53,230 nt of DNA from Clostridiales bacterium (GCA_031276725.1 JAISMM010000063.1:1-53230), one strand, 5' to 3'; positions 7,717-16,108 are shown, counted from the first letter of the stretch. The notes: generated by a model from the letters alone, not told the origin. Numbers and translations: made by a program.

Positions 7717-7953
7717 CGACGAGCGCAAAAAGCGGCGGCGACGAGCGCAAAAAGCGGCAAAGAGGAGCGTGGTAGACGCGGGCAACAGTCGGCAAGCCGA
7801 GCCGACAAACGGCTTGCCGTTTGCAGGGCGCGCACCTACCGGAGCACAGCCCGTCAACGAGGCGAGGCCCGCCGACGGGCGTGTATTTAGTATACACAAC
7901 CAAGGCGGCTTGCCGAACGTAACCCGTATCAACGCTCCTCTTTTGCCGCGTAA
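7717..7953. repeat. Repeat-rich intergenic region: direct repeats inside a long inverted repeat (family B)
   Basis: This gap of about 330 bases (7620-7953) holds no gene. The 20-base unit CGACGAGCGCAAAAAGCGGC is present at 7717-7736 and 7739-7758. The segment GCGGCAAAGAGGAGCG... near 7753-7800 matches, with mismatches, the reverse complement of the segment ending ...CGCTCCTCTTTTGCCGCG near 7910-7951. The centre contains a 34-base unit (7797-7830) that recurs exactly at 10598-10631 and includes a perfect CAAACGGC/GCCGTTTG hairpin. This could be a non-autonomous mobile element remnant. Confidence 0.65.
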
Positions 7954-8304
7954 CTAGCCGATAAATTTGACGGCGGACAACATCGCGTCCAAAATATTGC
8001 CGTCGCAAAGGCTGTAAAAGGCGACCTTGCCCTGGCGCTTGCATTTGACCACGCCGATATTTTTGAGGTTGCGCAGCTGATGGCTTACGGTGGTTTGATT
8101 GAGTTCGAGAACGGCGGAAATGTCGTTGACGCACATGGGCGAAATGCTGAGGGCGGAAACTATCCGTATGCGCGTGGCGTCGGCGAGCGTCGAAAAAAAG
8201 TCCGCCATTTCTTGCAGGGCGTCCCCCGCCGGAACCATTTTGCGCACAAGCGTCCGCGTGCGGTAGTCTATAAGCATTTTGTCGTCTTTATCGTTTATTA
8301 TCAT
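7954..8304 (-). CDS. ArsR/SmtB-family transcriptional regulator
   Basis: 116 aa winged-helix protein. The helix-turn-helix is seen as PMCVNDISAVLELNQTTVSHQL (split here as PMCVNDISAVLE and LNQTTVSHQL, about residues 56-77), followed by the wing GVVKCKRQGKVAFYSL. Upstream, FFSTLADATRIRIVSAL is the typical first helix pair. Only one cysteine remains at the alpha-3 metal site position (CVND instead of CVCD) and another sits in the wing, so classic alpha-3 metal sensing is doubtful. The ATG at 8304 has GAGAGG 12 bases upstream; an ATG at 8277 is an alternative. A promoter with an overlapping inverted repeat lies about 160 bases upstream, suggesting autorepression. Confidence 0.85.
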   Translation of the reverse strand: MIINDKDDKMLIDYRTRTLVRKMVPAGDALQEMADFFSTLADATRIRIVSALSISPMCVNDISAVLELNQTTVSHQLRNLKNIGVVKCKRQGKVAFYSLCDGNILDAMLSAVKFIG

Positions 8305-8467
8305 TTTTTCGCGATTCCTCTCATATAATTAGAGTACATAATTTGCCGTTTTATATGTTCACGCCGGATTAAGCGGGCGGCAAAGCGCGGTGTGGCGGAC
8401 GCGGGCGAACATAGCCCGCATCGACGCCGCTATTTGTCCGCTATCGAACTTATGCCGTATGCACATA

Positions 8468-8502
8468 CATATATTATAATATGCGCAACTGTACATTGTC
8501 AA
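8468..8502 (-). promoter_or_regulatory. arsR-like gene promoter with overlapping operator
   Basis: On the minus strand TTGACA (8497-8502), 18 bases, TATAAT (8473-8478). A perfect inverted repeat CATAT-N6-ATATG (8468-8483) covers the -10 box, resembling the AT-rich operators of ArsR/SmtB repressors. A repressor bound there would block its own promoter and could also affect the divergent small gene at 8564. Confidence 0.6.
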
Positions 8503-8563
8503 CGGCGAAATTTGCGGCATTAACGGTTAGAATGTATTTTTTTGTCGAAAGGAGAACCCCCGG

Positions 8564-8761
8564 ATGGATCAAGACGATATTTTTAAGCTGCTTTTGTTGA
8601 TTTTGCTTTTAACCAACGAGCGCGGAAACGGCGAAAACCAATCCGGCGGAACGTACAACGGACTTAACGAAATCATTATTATAACTCTTTTAATGAACGC
8701 CTGCAACGGCGGCGGCGGCGATGATCATAACGACAGATTTCCCGGTAATACGACTTTTTAG
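8564..8761 (+). CDS. Small hydrophobic protein, unknown
   Basis: 65 aa with a clear AAAGGAGAA ribosome site, so translation is likely. The protein has two leucine/isoleucine-rich stretches (KLLLLILLL at about 8-16 and EIIIITLLMNAC at about 36-47) separated by a polar, Asn/Gly-rich segment, and a Gly/Asp/Asn-rich tail. The first hydrophobic part is too short for a confident membrane span. I do not recognise the family. It sits between a divergent ArsR gene and a convergent argS gene and shares a hairpin terminator with argS. Confidence 0.6.
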   Translation: MDQDDIFKLLLLILLLTNERGNGENQSGGTYNGLNEIIIITLLMNACNGGGGDDHNDRFPGNTTF

Positions 8762-8775
8762 CGGCCGGCGAAAAA

Positions 8776-8799
8776 CCGGACGGTCAAAAGACCGTCCGG
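8776..8799. terminator. Bidirectional terminator between the small protein gene and argS
   Basis: A perfect ten-base stem CCGGACGGTC with a four-base loop and GACCGTCCGG. On the minus strand it is followed by TTTTTCG, suitable for ending argS; on the plus strand AAAATTAC follows, so plus-strand termination is weaker. Confidence 0.85.
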
Positions 8800-8803
8800 A
8801 AAA

Positions 8804-10480
8804 TTACATCTTATTGGGCGCTTCAATCAACAGCAGACTCAATCCGTTCTTAATAACGTCGCGGACGCAACGCGTCAAAAGGACGCGCTCGGGATTGCCC
8901 GCCACCTTGTGGTCGATATAGAACTTGTTAAAGACTTGGCAAAGGTCGATTAGATATCTTGCCAAAATGCTCGGTTCGTACTTTTCCCACGCGGCGGCGA
9001 CGGTTTCGTCGAAGCGCGCGAGCAGCTTTACGACCCCGAAGCCGGCGTCGTCGCAAAGCCCGTTAAAGTCCGCGCCGGCGTCGTTCCCGCCGACGCACTT
9101 TTCTAATATGGAGCAACAGCGGGCGTGGGTGTATTGGATATAGGGCGCGGTTTCGCCGTCGAAATTAAGCGCCTTATCGTACGAAAAAACGGTGTCCTTT
9201 ATGCGCGAGGTCGAAAGCGCGAAAAAGATTACGGCGCCGACGCCGACGGCTTTTGCGACGGACTCCTTGTCGGGGAGCGCGGGGTTTTTGCTTTCGATAA
9301 TGCCGCGCGTTTTTTGGACGGACGTTTCGAGGACGTCCTCTAAAAACACGACGTTGCCCTTGCGGGTCGAAAGCGCCCCCGAATTTTCAAGGCTGACCAT
9401 ACCGAACGGAACGTGCTCGCAGTCGCCCGCCCACGGGTATCCCATAAGCTCCAAGACCTTGAACACCTGCTTGAAGTGGAGGTTTTGCTGATAGGCGACC
9501 ACGTACAGGCACTTGTCGAAGTTATACGTTTTTTTGCGGTAGACGGCGGCCGCCAAATCGCGCGTGGCGTAAAGCGACGCGCCGTCGCTTTTGCGGATAA
9601 GGCAGGGCGGCATACCGAATTCGCTCAAATCGACGACCTCGGCGCCGTCGGACTCCGTTAAAAGCCCCTTAGCTTTGAGCGACCGCGTAACGGCGTCTAA
9701 TTTATCGTTATAAAAGCTTTCGCCGTTGTAGCTGTCGAAACGCACCCCGAGCGTATTATAAACCTTGTCGACGTCGCGCAAGGTAACCTCCTTGAATTTA
9801 GAAAAAATCTTTAAGGCGTCGGCGTCGCCGTCCTCGATGCGCTTGAACCAGCGGCGGCCCTCGTCCTCTAACGACTTATCGTTTTCCGCCTCGGCGTGGA
9901 ACCTGACGTAAAGCTCCAAAAGCGAGCGGATGCCGCGCCGCTCTATGTCGGCGTCGTTCCCCCATTTTTTGTACGCGCAGACGAGCTTGCCGAACTGCGT
10001 CCCCCAGTCGCCCAAATGATTTATGCCGATTACGTCGTAGCCCAAAAACGCGGCTATGCGGTAAAGCGAGCCGCCGATTACGGTCGTTAAAAGATGCCCT
10101 ATGTGGAAGGGCTTGGCGATATTAATCGACGAATAATCTATGCAAATAGTCTTATTTACGCGCTTTGCCGGCGCAAAATTTTGCCCGCGCGCGGCTACGG
10201 TTTTAAGAACGTCGGACGCCGCCGCCGCGCGTTTAAGATAAAAATTGACGTAGCCGCCTACGGGGGCGCACCGCTCTATAAATTCGTCCGCGACGAACGA
10301 GTCCGCCGCCGCCTTCGCCAAATCCGCCGGACTTTTGCCGAGCCGCTTGGCGTACTTAAAAAGCGGCAGCGCGTAGTCGCCCGCGTCCGCGCTCTGCCCG
10401 TAAACAATATCGTCGTAAAGCGCGTCCGCGTCGAGTCCCCCGACCCTTACGCACCGCGCTATTAACTTTTTGTAGTCCAT
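8804..10480 (-). CDS. argS: Arginyl-tRNA synthetase
   Basis: 558 aa, normal for bacterial ArgRS. The class I signature is FHIGHLLTT (about residues 133-141), preceded by the typical IDYSSINIAKP. As is usual in ArgRS, KMSKS is replaced, here by STRKGNVVFLEDVL. The C-terminal anticodon-binding domain contains the conserved LCQVFNKFY-type block. It charges tRNA-Arg. The start has a GGCGG site seven bases upstream. It is followed by the hairpin terminator at 8776-8799. The upstream gap carries a family B repeat and no other gene. Confidence 0.96.
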   Translation of the reverse strand: MDYKKLIARCVRVGGLDADALYDDIVYGQSADAGDYALPLFKYAKRLGKSPADLAKAAADSFVADEFIERCAPVGGYVNFYLKRAAAASDVLKTVAARGQNFAPAKRVNKTICIDYSSINIAKPFHIGHLLTTVIGGSLYRIAAFLGYDVIGINHLGDWGTQFGKLVCAYKKWGNDADIERRGIRSLLELYVRFHAEAENDKSLEDEGRRWFKRIEDGDADALKIFSKFKEVTLRDVDKVYNTLGVRFDSYNGESFYNDKLDAVTRSLKAKGLLTESDGAEVVDLSEFGMPPCLIRKSDGASLYATRDLAAAVYRKKTYNFDKCLYVVAYQQNLHFKQVFKVLELMGYPWAGDCEHVPFGMVSLENSGALSTRKGNVVFLEDVLETSVQKTRGIIESKNPALPDKESVAKAVGVGAVIFFALSTSRIKDTVFSYDKALNFDGETAPYIQYTHARCCSILEKCVGGNDAGADFNGLCDDAGFGVVKLLARFDETVAAAWEKYEPSILARYLIDLCQVFNKFYIDHKVAGNPERVLLTRCVRDVIKNGLSLLLIEAPNKM

Positions 10481-10597
10481 TTATTACCGCCTTTTTTTTG
10501 AAGTTGAAAGATACCGGATTTTAGTGAATGACAAAAACGTTTATTCGGGCGGGCAACGGTCGCCGCCGAACCGCCCCGTCGACACCGTCGCCGCGAA

Positions 10598-10631
10598 CCG
10601 AGCCGACAAACGGCTTGCCGTTTGCAGGGCG
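10598..10631 (+). repeat. Dispersed palindromic repeat family B, second copy
   Basis: Exact copy of the 34-base unit at 7797-7830: it begins CCGAGCCGACAAACGGC and ends GCCGTTTGCAGGGCG. It contains the CAAACGGC-TT-GCCGTTTG hairpin. It lies in the gap between ychF and argS, just beyond the ychF stop codon. Confidence 0.85.
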
Positions 10632-10653
10632 GGCGCCGCTGTTTGCCCGCTTA

Positions 10654-11742
10654 CTACACGTTGAATCGGAACAGCACGACGTCCCCGTCCCTCACGACGT
10701 AATCCTTGCCCTCGCTGCGCACAAGCCCTTTTTCGCGCGCCGCGTTAAAGCCGCCCGAGGCGACCAAATCGTCGTAGAGAACGATTTCGGCGCGTATAAA
10801 ACCTTTCTCGAAATCGGAATGAATTTTGCCCGCCGCCTGCGGCGCTTTCGTGCCTTTTTCGACGGTCCACGCCCGCACCTCTTTTTCTCCCGCCGTTAGA
10901 TAGCTTATAAGCCCCAAAAGCCCGTAGCCCGTCCTTATGACCTGTTGAAGACCGCTGTCGCTAAGCCCAAGCTCCCTTTGAAAATCGGCGCGCTCGGCGG
11001 GGTCGAGAGCGGCCAGCTCCTCCTCGATTTTGGCGCAGAGGGTTATGACGGGCGCGCCCTCGGCGGCGGCGTATTCTTGCAGCGCTTTTACGTAGCCGTT
11101 GGGCGCGCCTATGTCGGATTCGGCGACGTTGGCGCAGTAGATGACGGGCTTAGACGTCAGCAAAAAGAACGATTCGGCCGCCTCGGACTCCTCGGGCGTA
11201 AGCGTCATAGTGCGCACGCTTTTTTCGGCCTCGAGCCACGCCAGCATTTTTTGTAATAATTCCTTTTCGGCGATATACTTTTTGTCGCCCGATTTAAGGT
11301 TCTTTTCGCAGCGTTCCAGCCGCCTTGTAACGCTTTCTATATCCGATAAAATCAGCTCCAAATTGACGACGCCCGCGTCGCGGACGGGGTCGGGCGCGCC
11401 CTCGACGTGAATTATATTCGGGTCGTCGAAGCACCGCACTACGTGAACGATAGCGTCCACCTCGCGTATGTGCGAAAGAAATTTGTTGCCGAGTCCCTCG
11501 CCCTTGCTCGCGCCCTTAACAAGCCCCGCTATGTCGACGAATTCAAGCGCCGCCGGCGTAATCTTTTTTGTGTTGTACATATCGCCCAAAACTTTAAGAC
11601 GCGGATCGGGAACCGAAACGACGCCCACATTCGGCTCGATCGTGCAAAACGGATAATTCGCCGCCTGCGCCCCCGCCGACGTTATAGCGTTAAACAGCGT
11701 GCTTTTGCCCACGTTGGGCAGTCCGACTACGCCAAGTTTCAT
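10654..11742 (-). CDS. ychF: Redox-regulated ATPase/GTPase YchF (OLA1 family)
   Basis: 362 aa, the standard length. The P-loop GLPNVGKST lies at residues 7-15, followed by the G2/G3 blocks ([10 protein letters not shown] and [10 protein letters not shown]). The NKxD position reads CANVAESD, the variation typical of YchF, which prefers ATP. The C-terminal TGS domain ends with the conserved [13 protein letters not shown]. It associates with ribosomes and has roles in stress responses. Ribosome site AAGGAAGG. It stands apart from rnr by 306 bases of repeats. Confidence 0.95.
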   Translation of the reverse strand: MKLGVVGLPNVGKSTLFNAITSAGAQAANYPFCTIEPNVGVVSVPDPRLKVLGDMYNTKKITPAALEFVDIAGLVKGASKGEGLGNKFLSHIREVDAIVHVVRCFDDPNIIHVEGAPDPVRDAGVVNLELILSDIESVTRRLERCEKNLKSGDKKYIAEKELLQKMLAWLEAEKSVRTMTLTPEESEAAESFFLLTSKPVIYCANVAESDIGAPNGYVKALQEYAAAEGAPVITLCAKIEEELAALDPAERADFQRELGLSDSGLQQVIRTGYGLLGLISYLTAGEKEVRAWTVEKGTKAPQAAGKIHSDFEKGFIRAEIVLYDDLVASGGFNAAREKGLVRSEGKDYVVRDGDVVLFRFNV

Positions 11743-11826
11743 AAAATACCTTCCTTTTTGAAAAAACTTATATTCAAGCGGTCAGCTTAACAATTTAACC
11801 GCCCCGGCGGCGCGCGGCGGCACGAA

Positions 11827-11861
11827 CCGAGCCGTCAAACGGCGAAGGCGTTTACAGGGCG
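11827..11861 (+). repeat. Diverged copy of palindromic repeat family B
   Basis: Begins CCGAGCCGTCAAACGGC and ends GTTTACAGGGCG. It matches the units at 7797 and 10598 at both ends, with changes in the hairpin loop. Confidence 0.6.
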
Positions 11862-11929
11862 TGCGAGCTAAGCCCGTATACGCGGGCGGGGCGCTCCGTA
11901 GAGGGGAATTGCCACCAAAACATTCCCCA

Positions 11930-11973
11930 AACCGCTCCGGCGCTAACGCGCCACCCCTCCATAGAGGGGAATT
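11930..11973 (-). repeat. Dispersed palindromic repeat family A, copy 3
   Basis: Reverse complement reads AATTCCCCTC-tatg-GAGGGGTGGC, then GCGTTAGCGC and CGGAGCGGTT. It differs from the copy at 36202 by only a few bases. Confidence 0.8.
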
Positions 11974-12048
11974 GCCGCCAACGGCTAAACCTCAATAATT
12001 AAACCGCGCCCGATAGCCGACGGCCGCCCGCCGCCGAAAGTGCGTTTT

Positions 12049-13527
12049 TCAGCGGTCGGGCAGCTTAAAGCCGACCTTACTTCCGCTAGCATACTCCACA
12101 ACGACGCTTATAGCGTCGCCTATGCGGTAAACGGTTTTGCCGCATACGAGGGTATGCAACTTTTGGTTATATTCGTAAGGGCCGCCGCGCAGCTTTTCGG
12201 TTCGCAAAAGACCCTCGACGGTGTTGTCGAGCTCGACGAACAGCCCCCATTCGGTAACGCCGCTTATGGCGCCGTCGAAGCGTTGCCCGACCTTATCCCG
12301 CATAAATTCGGCCTTTTTAAGATCGTCGACGTCGCGCTCGGCTTTTTCCGCCAAACGCTCCCGCTCGCTCGAAAGCGTCGCCGCCTCGGCTACGACGCGC
12401 GAATATCTCGCGAACGCGCTCTCGCCGTTTTTAAGATAGTCCTTGATTATGCGGTGTATAAGCAGATCCGGATAGCGCCGTATCGGCGACGTAAAGTGGC
12501 AGTAATAAGCGGCGGCAAGCCCGAAATGCCCCTTGTTGACGGGCGAATAGCCCGCCTTCATCATAGAACGCAAGGTGATTCGGTTGACGGCGGCGGCGAA
12601 TTTTTTGGGCGTTTTTTCTAAAAGCGCGGCAAAATCGGCGGGGGTAAGATCGCGATCGGTATTAAAGGCGATATTTAACGAGCGCAAAAATTCTTTAAGG
12701 TTGGCGACCTTTTCGGGCGATGGGTCGGCGTGCTCGCGGTAGACGAACGGCGCTTTTTTGCCGCACATAAATTCGGCGACCGTCTCGTTGCAAATCAGCA
12801 TAAACTCCTCGATAATCCTGTGCGATATAAGGCGCGGCTTGCGGCGCACGTCCTTGACCGAGCCGTCGGCGTTCATAACGACCTCGCTTTCGGTAACGTC
12901 AAAGTCGATCGTGCCGCGCCGCACGCGGCGGTCGAACAGAATTTTGGCGAGCGCGCGCATATCTTGCAGCATAGGAACGATTCCGCCGTACTCGGCGGTA
13001 AGCTCCGCGTCGCCGTCCAAAATGCGGGCGACCTTAGAGTACGTCATACGGCGAGCCGACTTTATGACGCCCTCCTTTATGGACGAACGCGTTACGGCGC
13101 CCGATTTGTCGATGTCCATAACGACGCTCAAAGTCAGCCGCTCCACGCCCTCGTTGAGCGAGCAAACGCCGTTAGATAGCTTTTCGGGCAGCATAGGCAG
13201 AACGATATCGGGAAAGTATACGCTAGTCCCCCTGTGCATAGCCTCTTTGTCGAGCTTTGTTCCCGCCCTTACGTAGTGCGTAACGTCGGCGATATGAACG
13301 CTCAAACGCCACAACCCCGACTCCAAAAGATAAAGCGACACCGCGTCGTCAAAGTCGCGCGAGTCGTCGCCGTCGATAGTGATAACCAAATCGTCCCTAA
13401 AATCGCGCCTGCCCTTGCGGTCGCGCTCCGTTACCGCGTCCGGCAGCATATTAGCCTCTTTTTCGACCGACTGCGGGAACGTTTCGTATAGCTTGTATTC
13501 CTTAAATATTCGGGTGTAATCGCGCAT
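12049..13527 (-). CDS. rnr: RNase R-family exoribonuclease lacking the N-terminal RNA-binding domains
   Basis: 492 aa against the usual 650-800. The RNB catalytic core is intact: IDGDDSRDFDDAV carries the metal-binding aspartates (Asp52, 58, 60, 61), and RRYPDLLIHRII is the typical end of the core. An S1 domain fills about 405-490 (GAISGVTEWGLFVEL). The helix-turn-helix and the two cold-shock domains normally found in the first ~200 residues are missing. The ATG lies 13 bases after the secG stop with no ribosome site, so translation probably depends on coupling to secG. The gene order secG-rnr is common in Firmicutes. It degrades structured RNA 3' to 5'; the missing domains should change RNA loading. 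Confidence 0.88.
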   Translation of the reverse strand: MRDYTRIFKEYKLYETFPQSVEKEANMLPDAVTERDRKGRRDFRDDLVITIDGDDSRDFDDAVSLYLLESGLWRLSVHIADVTHYVRAGTKLDKEAMHRGTSVYFPDIVLPMLPEKLSNGVCSLNEGVERLTLSVVMDIDKSGAVTRSSIKEGVIKSARRMTYSKVARILDGDAELTAEYGGIVPMLQDMRALAKILFDRRVRRGTIDFDVTESEVVMNADGSVKDVRRKPRLISHRIIEEFMLICNETVAEFMCGKKAPFVYREHADPSPEKVANLKEFLRSLNIAFNTDRDLTPADFAALLEKTPKKFAAAVNRITLRSMMKAGYSPVNKGHFGLAAAYYCHFTSPIRRYPDLLIHRIIKDYLKNGESAFARYSRVVAEAATLSSERERLAEKAERDVDDLKKAEFMRDKVGQRFDGAISGVTEWGLFVELDNTVEGLLRTEKLRGGPYEYNQKLHTLVCGKTVYRIGDAISVVVEYASGSKVGFKLPDR

Positions 13528-13540
13528 CGGAATTATTCTT

Positions 13541-13855
13541 TTACAGACCCACCGGGTAAATTACCAACGTAACAAAGAACAGCACCGAAATAAGCGCCAT
13601 AATTATGCCGAAAACTATCGTGAGCCGCTTCATAACGCCCTCGACGGAACGGCCCTTGTTCTTTTCGTAAAACGTGTCGGCGGACTGACCGCCCAACGCA
13701 CCCATTCCCTCGGAGTTGCTCGGCTGAGCCAAAACGACGACCGTCAAGGCGACCGCCGTAATAACCATTACGACAATCAAAATCACGCGTATAATCGGAA
13801 ACGAGTTTGTGACCCACGCCGGAATAATGCGGGCCGCGTACAAAATTGCGGACAT
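13541..13855 (-). CDS. secG: Preprotein translocase subunit SecG
   Basis: 104 aa. Two hydrophobic segments (about residues 21-42 and 80-101) flank a polar cytosolic loop with AQPSNSEGMGALGGQSADTF (20 residues), matching the conserved Gly/Ser-rich SecG loop. It is part of the SecYEG channel in the cytoplasmic membrane. Ribosome site GAGGTG. Transcribed from the promoter at 13887-13915 together with rnr. Confidence 0.93.
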   Translation of the reverse strand: MSAILYAARIIPAWVTNSFPIIRVILIVVMVITAVALTVVVLAQPSNSEGMGALGGQSADTFYEKNKGRSVEGVMKRLTIVFGIIMALISVLFFVTLVIYPVGL

Positions 13856-13886
13856 TAAACAACACCTCTACCAATAAGATACCTAA

Positions 13887-13915
13887 ATTATACCACAAAC
13901 CGCCCCGCTTTGCAA
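13887..13915 (-). promoter_or_regulatory. Promoter of secG-rnr
   Basis: On the minus strand TTGCAA (13910-13915), 17 bases, TATAAT (13887-13892). A leader of about 25 nt carries the secG ribosome site. Confidence 0.75.
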
Positions 13916-14057
13916 CTGTTTGCGGGTGAAAAATCGAACATTTTATCGGTGCGGATTAGTGTGTTCGCGAGCGAATCAATTTGCAGCCGCGTCTTACCTC
14001 GGCGCGGCGGAAAATAAAAACGCGGGCGGACGATGACGCTTATCGTTGCGGCCGTGT

Positions 14058-14095
14058 TCAAGTAGTAAAACTATTGCGGGAGTAGTAAAACTACA
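14058..14095. repeat. Tandem short palindromes downstream of spoVT
   Basis: AGTAGTAAAACTA occurs twice (about 14060-14072 and 14081-14093). Each copy is itself a GTAGT-AAA-ACTA near-palindrome. They could act as a weak terminator region or a protein-binding site. Confidence 0.4.
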
Positions 14096-14135
14096 TATAC
14101 GAAATGCGGAAAATATTAGAAATGTGTGTTTCGGG

Positions 14136-14651
14136 CTAATATTTTTGCATCGAGTCGGCTAGGACGGCGGCGACGGTTTTGAGGAGTTTTTCGTCGCTTG
14201 CGGGTATCGGCGAGGGCGAAAAGTGGGCAAGGAAGCCGAATGAATCGTTCTTTTTTACGGGCGCGATGCAAACGCTGCCGTCGCCGTTGAAGCCGAGCTC
14301 TTGGGCGGGGCCGTTAAAGCCGTCGGGAAGCTCGGCGGTCTTTTTTGCCTTTGCGGGAAGGCGCGTTCCGGAGTAAGCGCCGGGCGCGACGCCCGCGCCC
14401 GCCAAAAACCGGTCGGAATCGCTTACCATAACCGTTCCCCCCAACGCCGCGGCGAGATGCCCGCACATAGGGACGCCGACCGTTTTAAGCTCGGCGGAAA
14501 CGTCGACCTTGCGCAGGATAATGTCGCCGTTTTCGAGCGCGGTGATTTCTATCGGATCCGAAACGGTTATTTTGTAGATCTTACGGTATTCGCGCGGGAT
14601 TACTATTCTGCCGAGCGAATCCACTTTTCTGACTATGCCTATGTTTTTCAT
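14136..14651 (-). CDS. spoVT: Stage V sporulation protein T (AbrB-type regulator with GAF domain)
   Basis: 171 aa (SpoVT of Bacillus is about 178). The N-terminal swapped-hairpin DNA-binding domain is clear: GIVRKVDSLGRIVIPREYRK (20 residues, about 5-24). The C-terminal ~115 residues match the GAF-like sensor of SpoVT, including KKNDSFGFLAHFSP. In Bacillus SpoVT modulates forespore genes under sigma-G, so its presence suggests sporulation ability. Ribosome site AAGGAG. No confident sigma-G promoter could be read upstream. AbrB-like paralogues without the GAF domain are excluded by the length. Confidence 0.9.
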   Translation of the reverse strand: MKNIGIVRKVDSLGRIVIPREYRKIYKITVSDPIEITALENGDIILRKVDVSAELKTVGVPMCGHLAAALGGTVMVSDSDRFLAGAGVAPGAYSGTRLPAKAKKTAELPDGFNGPAQELGFNGDGSVCIAPVKKNDSFGFLAHFSPSPIPASDEKLLKTVAAVLADSMQKY

Positions 14652-14844
14652 ATTAAATACTCCTTAGTATTGTTTATAATTTTGATTGACCGTGATTTTG
14701 TATATTTGCGTATAGGCTTTTTGAGCCGGTAAATAGGGCTTTTAGGGGCGTTCGGGCGGGCGAAAGGCGGCGAACCGCACCGCTTGTCCGGAGATTTTCT
14801 TTAATATAATTTTGTGTTTCAGCTATATAAATTATGTAAATTAA

Positions 14845-14873
14845 TTGATTTTTTTTATTTTATAGGTTATAAT
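14845..14873 (+). promoter_or_regulatory. Promoter of the DUF1934-like gene (leaderless type)
   Basis: TTGATT (14845-14850), 17 bases, TATAAT (14868-14873). The -10 box overlaps an in-frame ATG at 14872, which therefore cannot be in the transcript. The next ATG, at 14881, is seven bases beyond the -10 box, where transcription is expected to start. Confidence 0.75.
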
Positions 14874-14880
14874 GTATGTA

Positions 14881-15288
14881 ATGAACCTATCGGCACAACT
14901 AAAAACCGTTACGATCAGCGACGGCGAATCCTACAAGAACGACGGCGACGCCCGGATTTCGATTAATAAGGACGGCGTTATCCGAATCGTTAAGACGCTG
15001 CCCGACGGCGCGGCCTCGGCTATCGTCGTGGACGGAAACGCCGTTACGCTTGTGCGCACGGGAGCCGAAAGCTACGAGATGACGCTGCAAGAGGGCAAGA
15101 CGAACGAGTTTGTTATGAACGTGCCCGGCCGCCCGCTGATTTGCTCGGTCGACTGCGTAAAGCTCGGCAAGCGTTCGCGGTTCGGGCTTGTGGAGCTGTT
15201 CCTCGATTACGCTCTGACGATCGAGGGCGGCACGAGCAGGTTCACCTCGCATATTAGGTGTACTTACGACGACGTAAACGTTTGCTGA
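14881..15288 (+). CDS. DUF1934-like (YwiB family) beta-barrel protein
   Basis: 135 aa from the ATG at 14881; the promoter position excludes the in-frame ATG at 14872. The protein is rich in short beta strands with no signal peptide or membrane span. The pattern (an N-terminal ...YKNDGDARIS segment, a central LVRTGAESYEMTLQEGK strand pair, then ELFLDYALTIEGGTSRFTSH) fits the DUF1934/YwiB family, which has a lipocalin-like barrel and no known function. There is no ribosome site before the ATG, so it is likely translated from a leaderless mRNA. It is followed 70 bases later by a metallohydrolase gene with its own AAGGAGA site. Confidence 0.65.
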   Translation: MNLSAQLKTVTISDGESYKNDGDARISINKDGVIRIVKTLPDGAASAIVVDGNAVTLVRTGAESYEMTLQEGKTNEFVMNVPGRPLICSVDCVKLGKRSRFGLVELFLDYALTIEGGTSRFTSHIRCTYDDVNVC

Positions 15289-15358
15289 CGGGAGCGGCTC
15301 CCTCGAATCCCGCGCTTATCCGCGGCTACGATATCAAGACTTTTTAAGGAGATCTGGC

Positions 15359-16009
15359 ATGAAACTTCAATGGTTGGGACACAACGCTTTCAGACTTACG
15401 GAAAGCACCGGCTCGTCCGTCATAACGGACCCTTTCGAGCCGCAGGCCGTGGGTTATTCGATGGCGTACCTGCCTTGCGACGCCGTAACGTCGAGCGTCG
15501 CCCACCCCGCGCATAACCACTATAAGGGCGTAAAGGGGAGTCCCGACATAATCAACGCCATAGGCGTGCGCGACATAAACGGCATTCAGGTATCGGGCGT
15601 GTATTCGCGCACGAAGCTGCCCGCCGGCAACGGCAAGAATCTTATTTTCCGACTGCGGCTCGACGGCGTGAGCGTCTGTCATATGGGCGCCCTGGCCGAC
15701 GAGTGCAGCGCGGAGCTTATAGAGGAACTTATCCCGGTAAACATTTTGCTGCTCCCGGTTGGGGGCGGCTTCACGCTCGGCGCGGAGGAGGCTAAGGAAT
15801 ATGTAGACAACATTATGCCCGACATCGTTATACCCATGCACTACAAGACGAAAAGTACGGAGCTGGATATCGACAAGGCGGACGCTTTTTTGCGGCTCTT
15901 TGACGACGACCAAATTATCGTCGCGGACGACGACACCATCGAATTTGACCGCTACGATTTTACGGGCGAATCCACAAAAGTTGTTTTGCCTAAGCGGTTT
16001 ATGGGATGA
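15359..16009 (+). CDS. Metallo-beta-lactamase-fold hydrolase
   Basis: 216 aa, similar in size and layout to the UPF0173-type MBL-fold hydrolases. It starts with the family pattern MKLQWLGHNAFRL and a SSVITDPF strand. The usual metal motif HxHxDH is changed to AHPAHNHYK (about residues 56-64), with later histidines at VCHMGAL and PMHYKT. The loss of the Asp in the HxHxDH block may alter metal binding. Cytosolic; substrate unknown. Ribosome site AAGGAGA. Confidence 0.75.
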   Translation: MKLQWLGHNAFRLTESTGSSVITDPFEPQAVGYSMAYLPCDAVTSSVAHPAHNHYKGVKGSPDIINAIGVRDINGIQVSGVYSRTKLPAGNGKNLIFRLRLDGVSVCHMGALADECSAELIEELIPVNILLLPVGGGFTLGAEEAKEYVDNIMPDIVIPMHYKTKSTELDIDKADAFLRLFDDDQIIVADDDTIEFDRYDFTGESTKVVLPKRFMG

Positions 16010-16108
16010 GTAGGGCTTTTTAACTAAAAAATCCAATATTTTACGCTCAAATGATATTTTTTGGTTCACATCGCACACAAATAAATTTTAATATGGTATG
16101 ATTAAATT

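Larger units (their letters stand above)
11743..12048. other. Intergenic region filled with repeat copies
   Basis: 306 bases between rnr and ychF without a gene. It holds a diverged family B unit (about 11827-11861), a half copy of family A (GCGCTCCGTAGAGGGGAATT, 11891-11910) and a full family A copy in minus orientation (11930-11973). The ychF ribosome site is at the left edge. Confidence 0.65.

Noticed and set aside
7717-7758. Direct 20-base repeats as a possible CRISPR array
   Set aside because: Only two units with a 2-base spacer; no spacers of regular length and no cas genes in the window.
13533-13898. 121-codon minus-strand ORF overlapping secG in another frame
   Set aside because: It covers the secG promoter and has no family features; secG in the other frame is clearly real.
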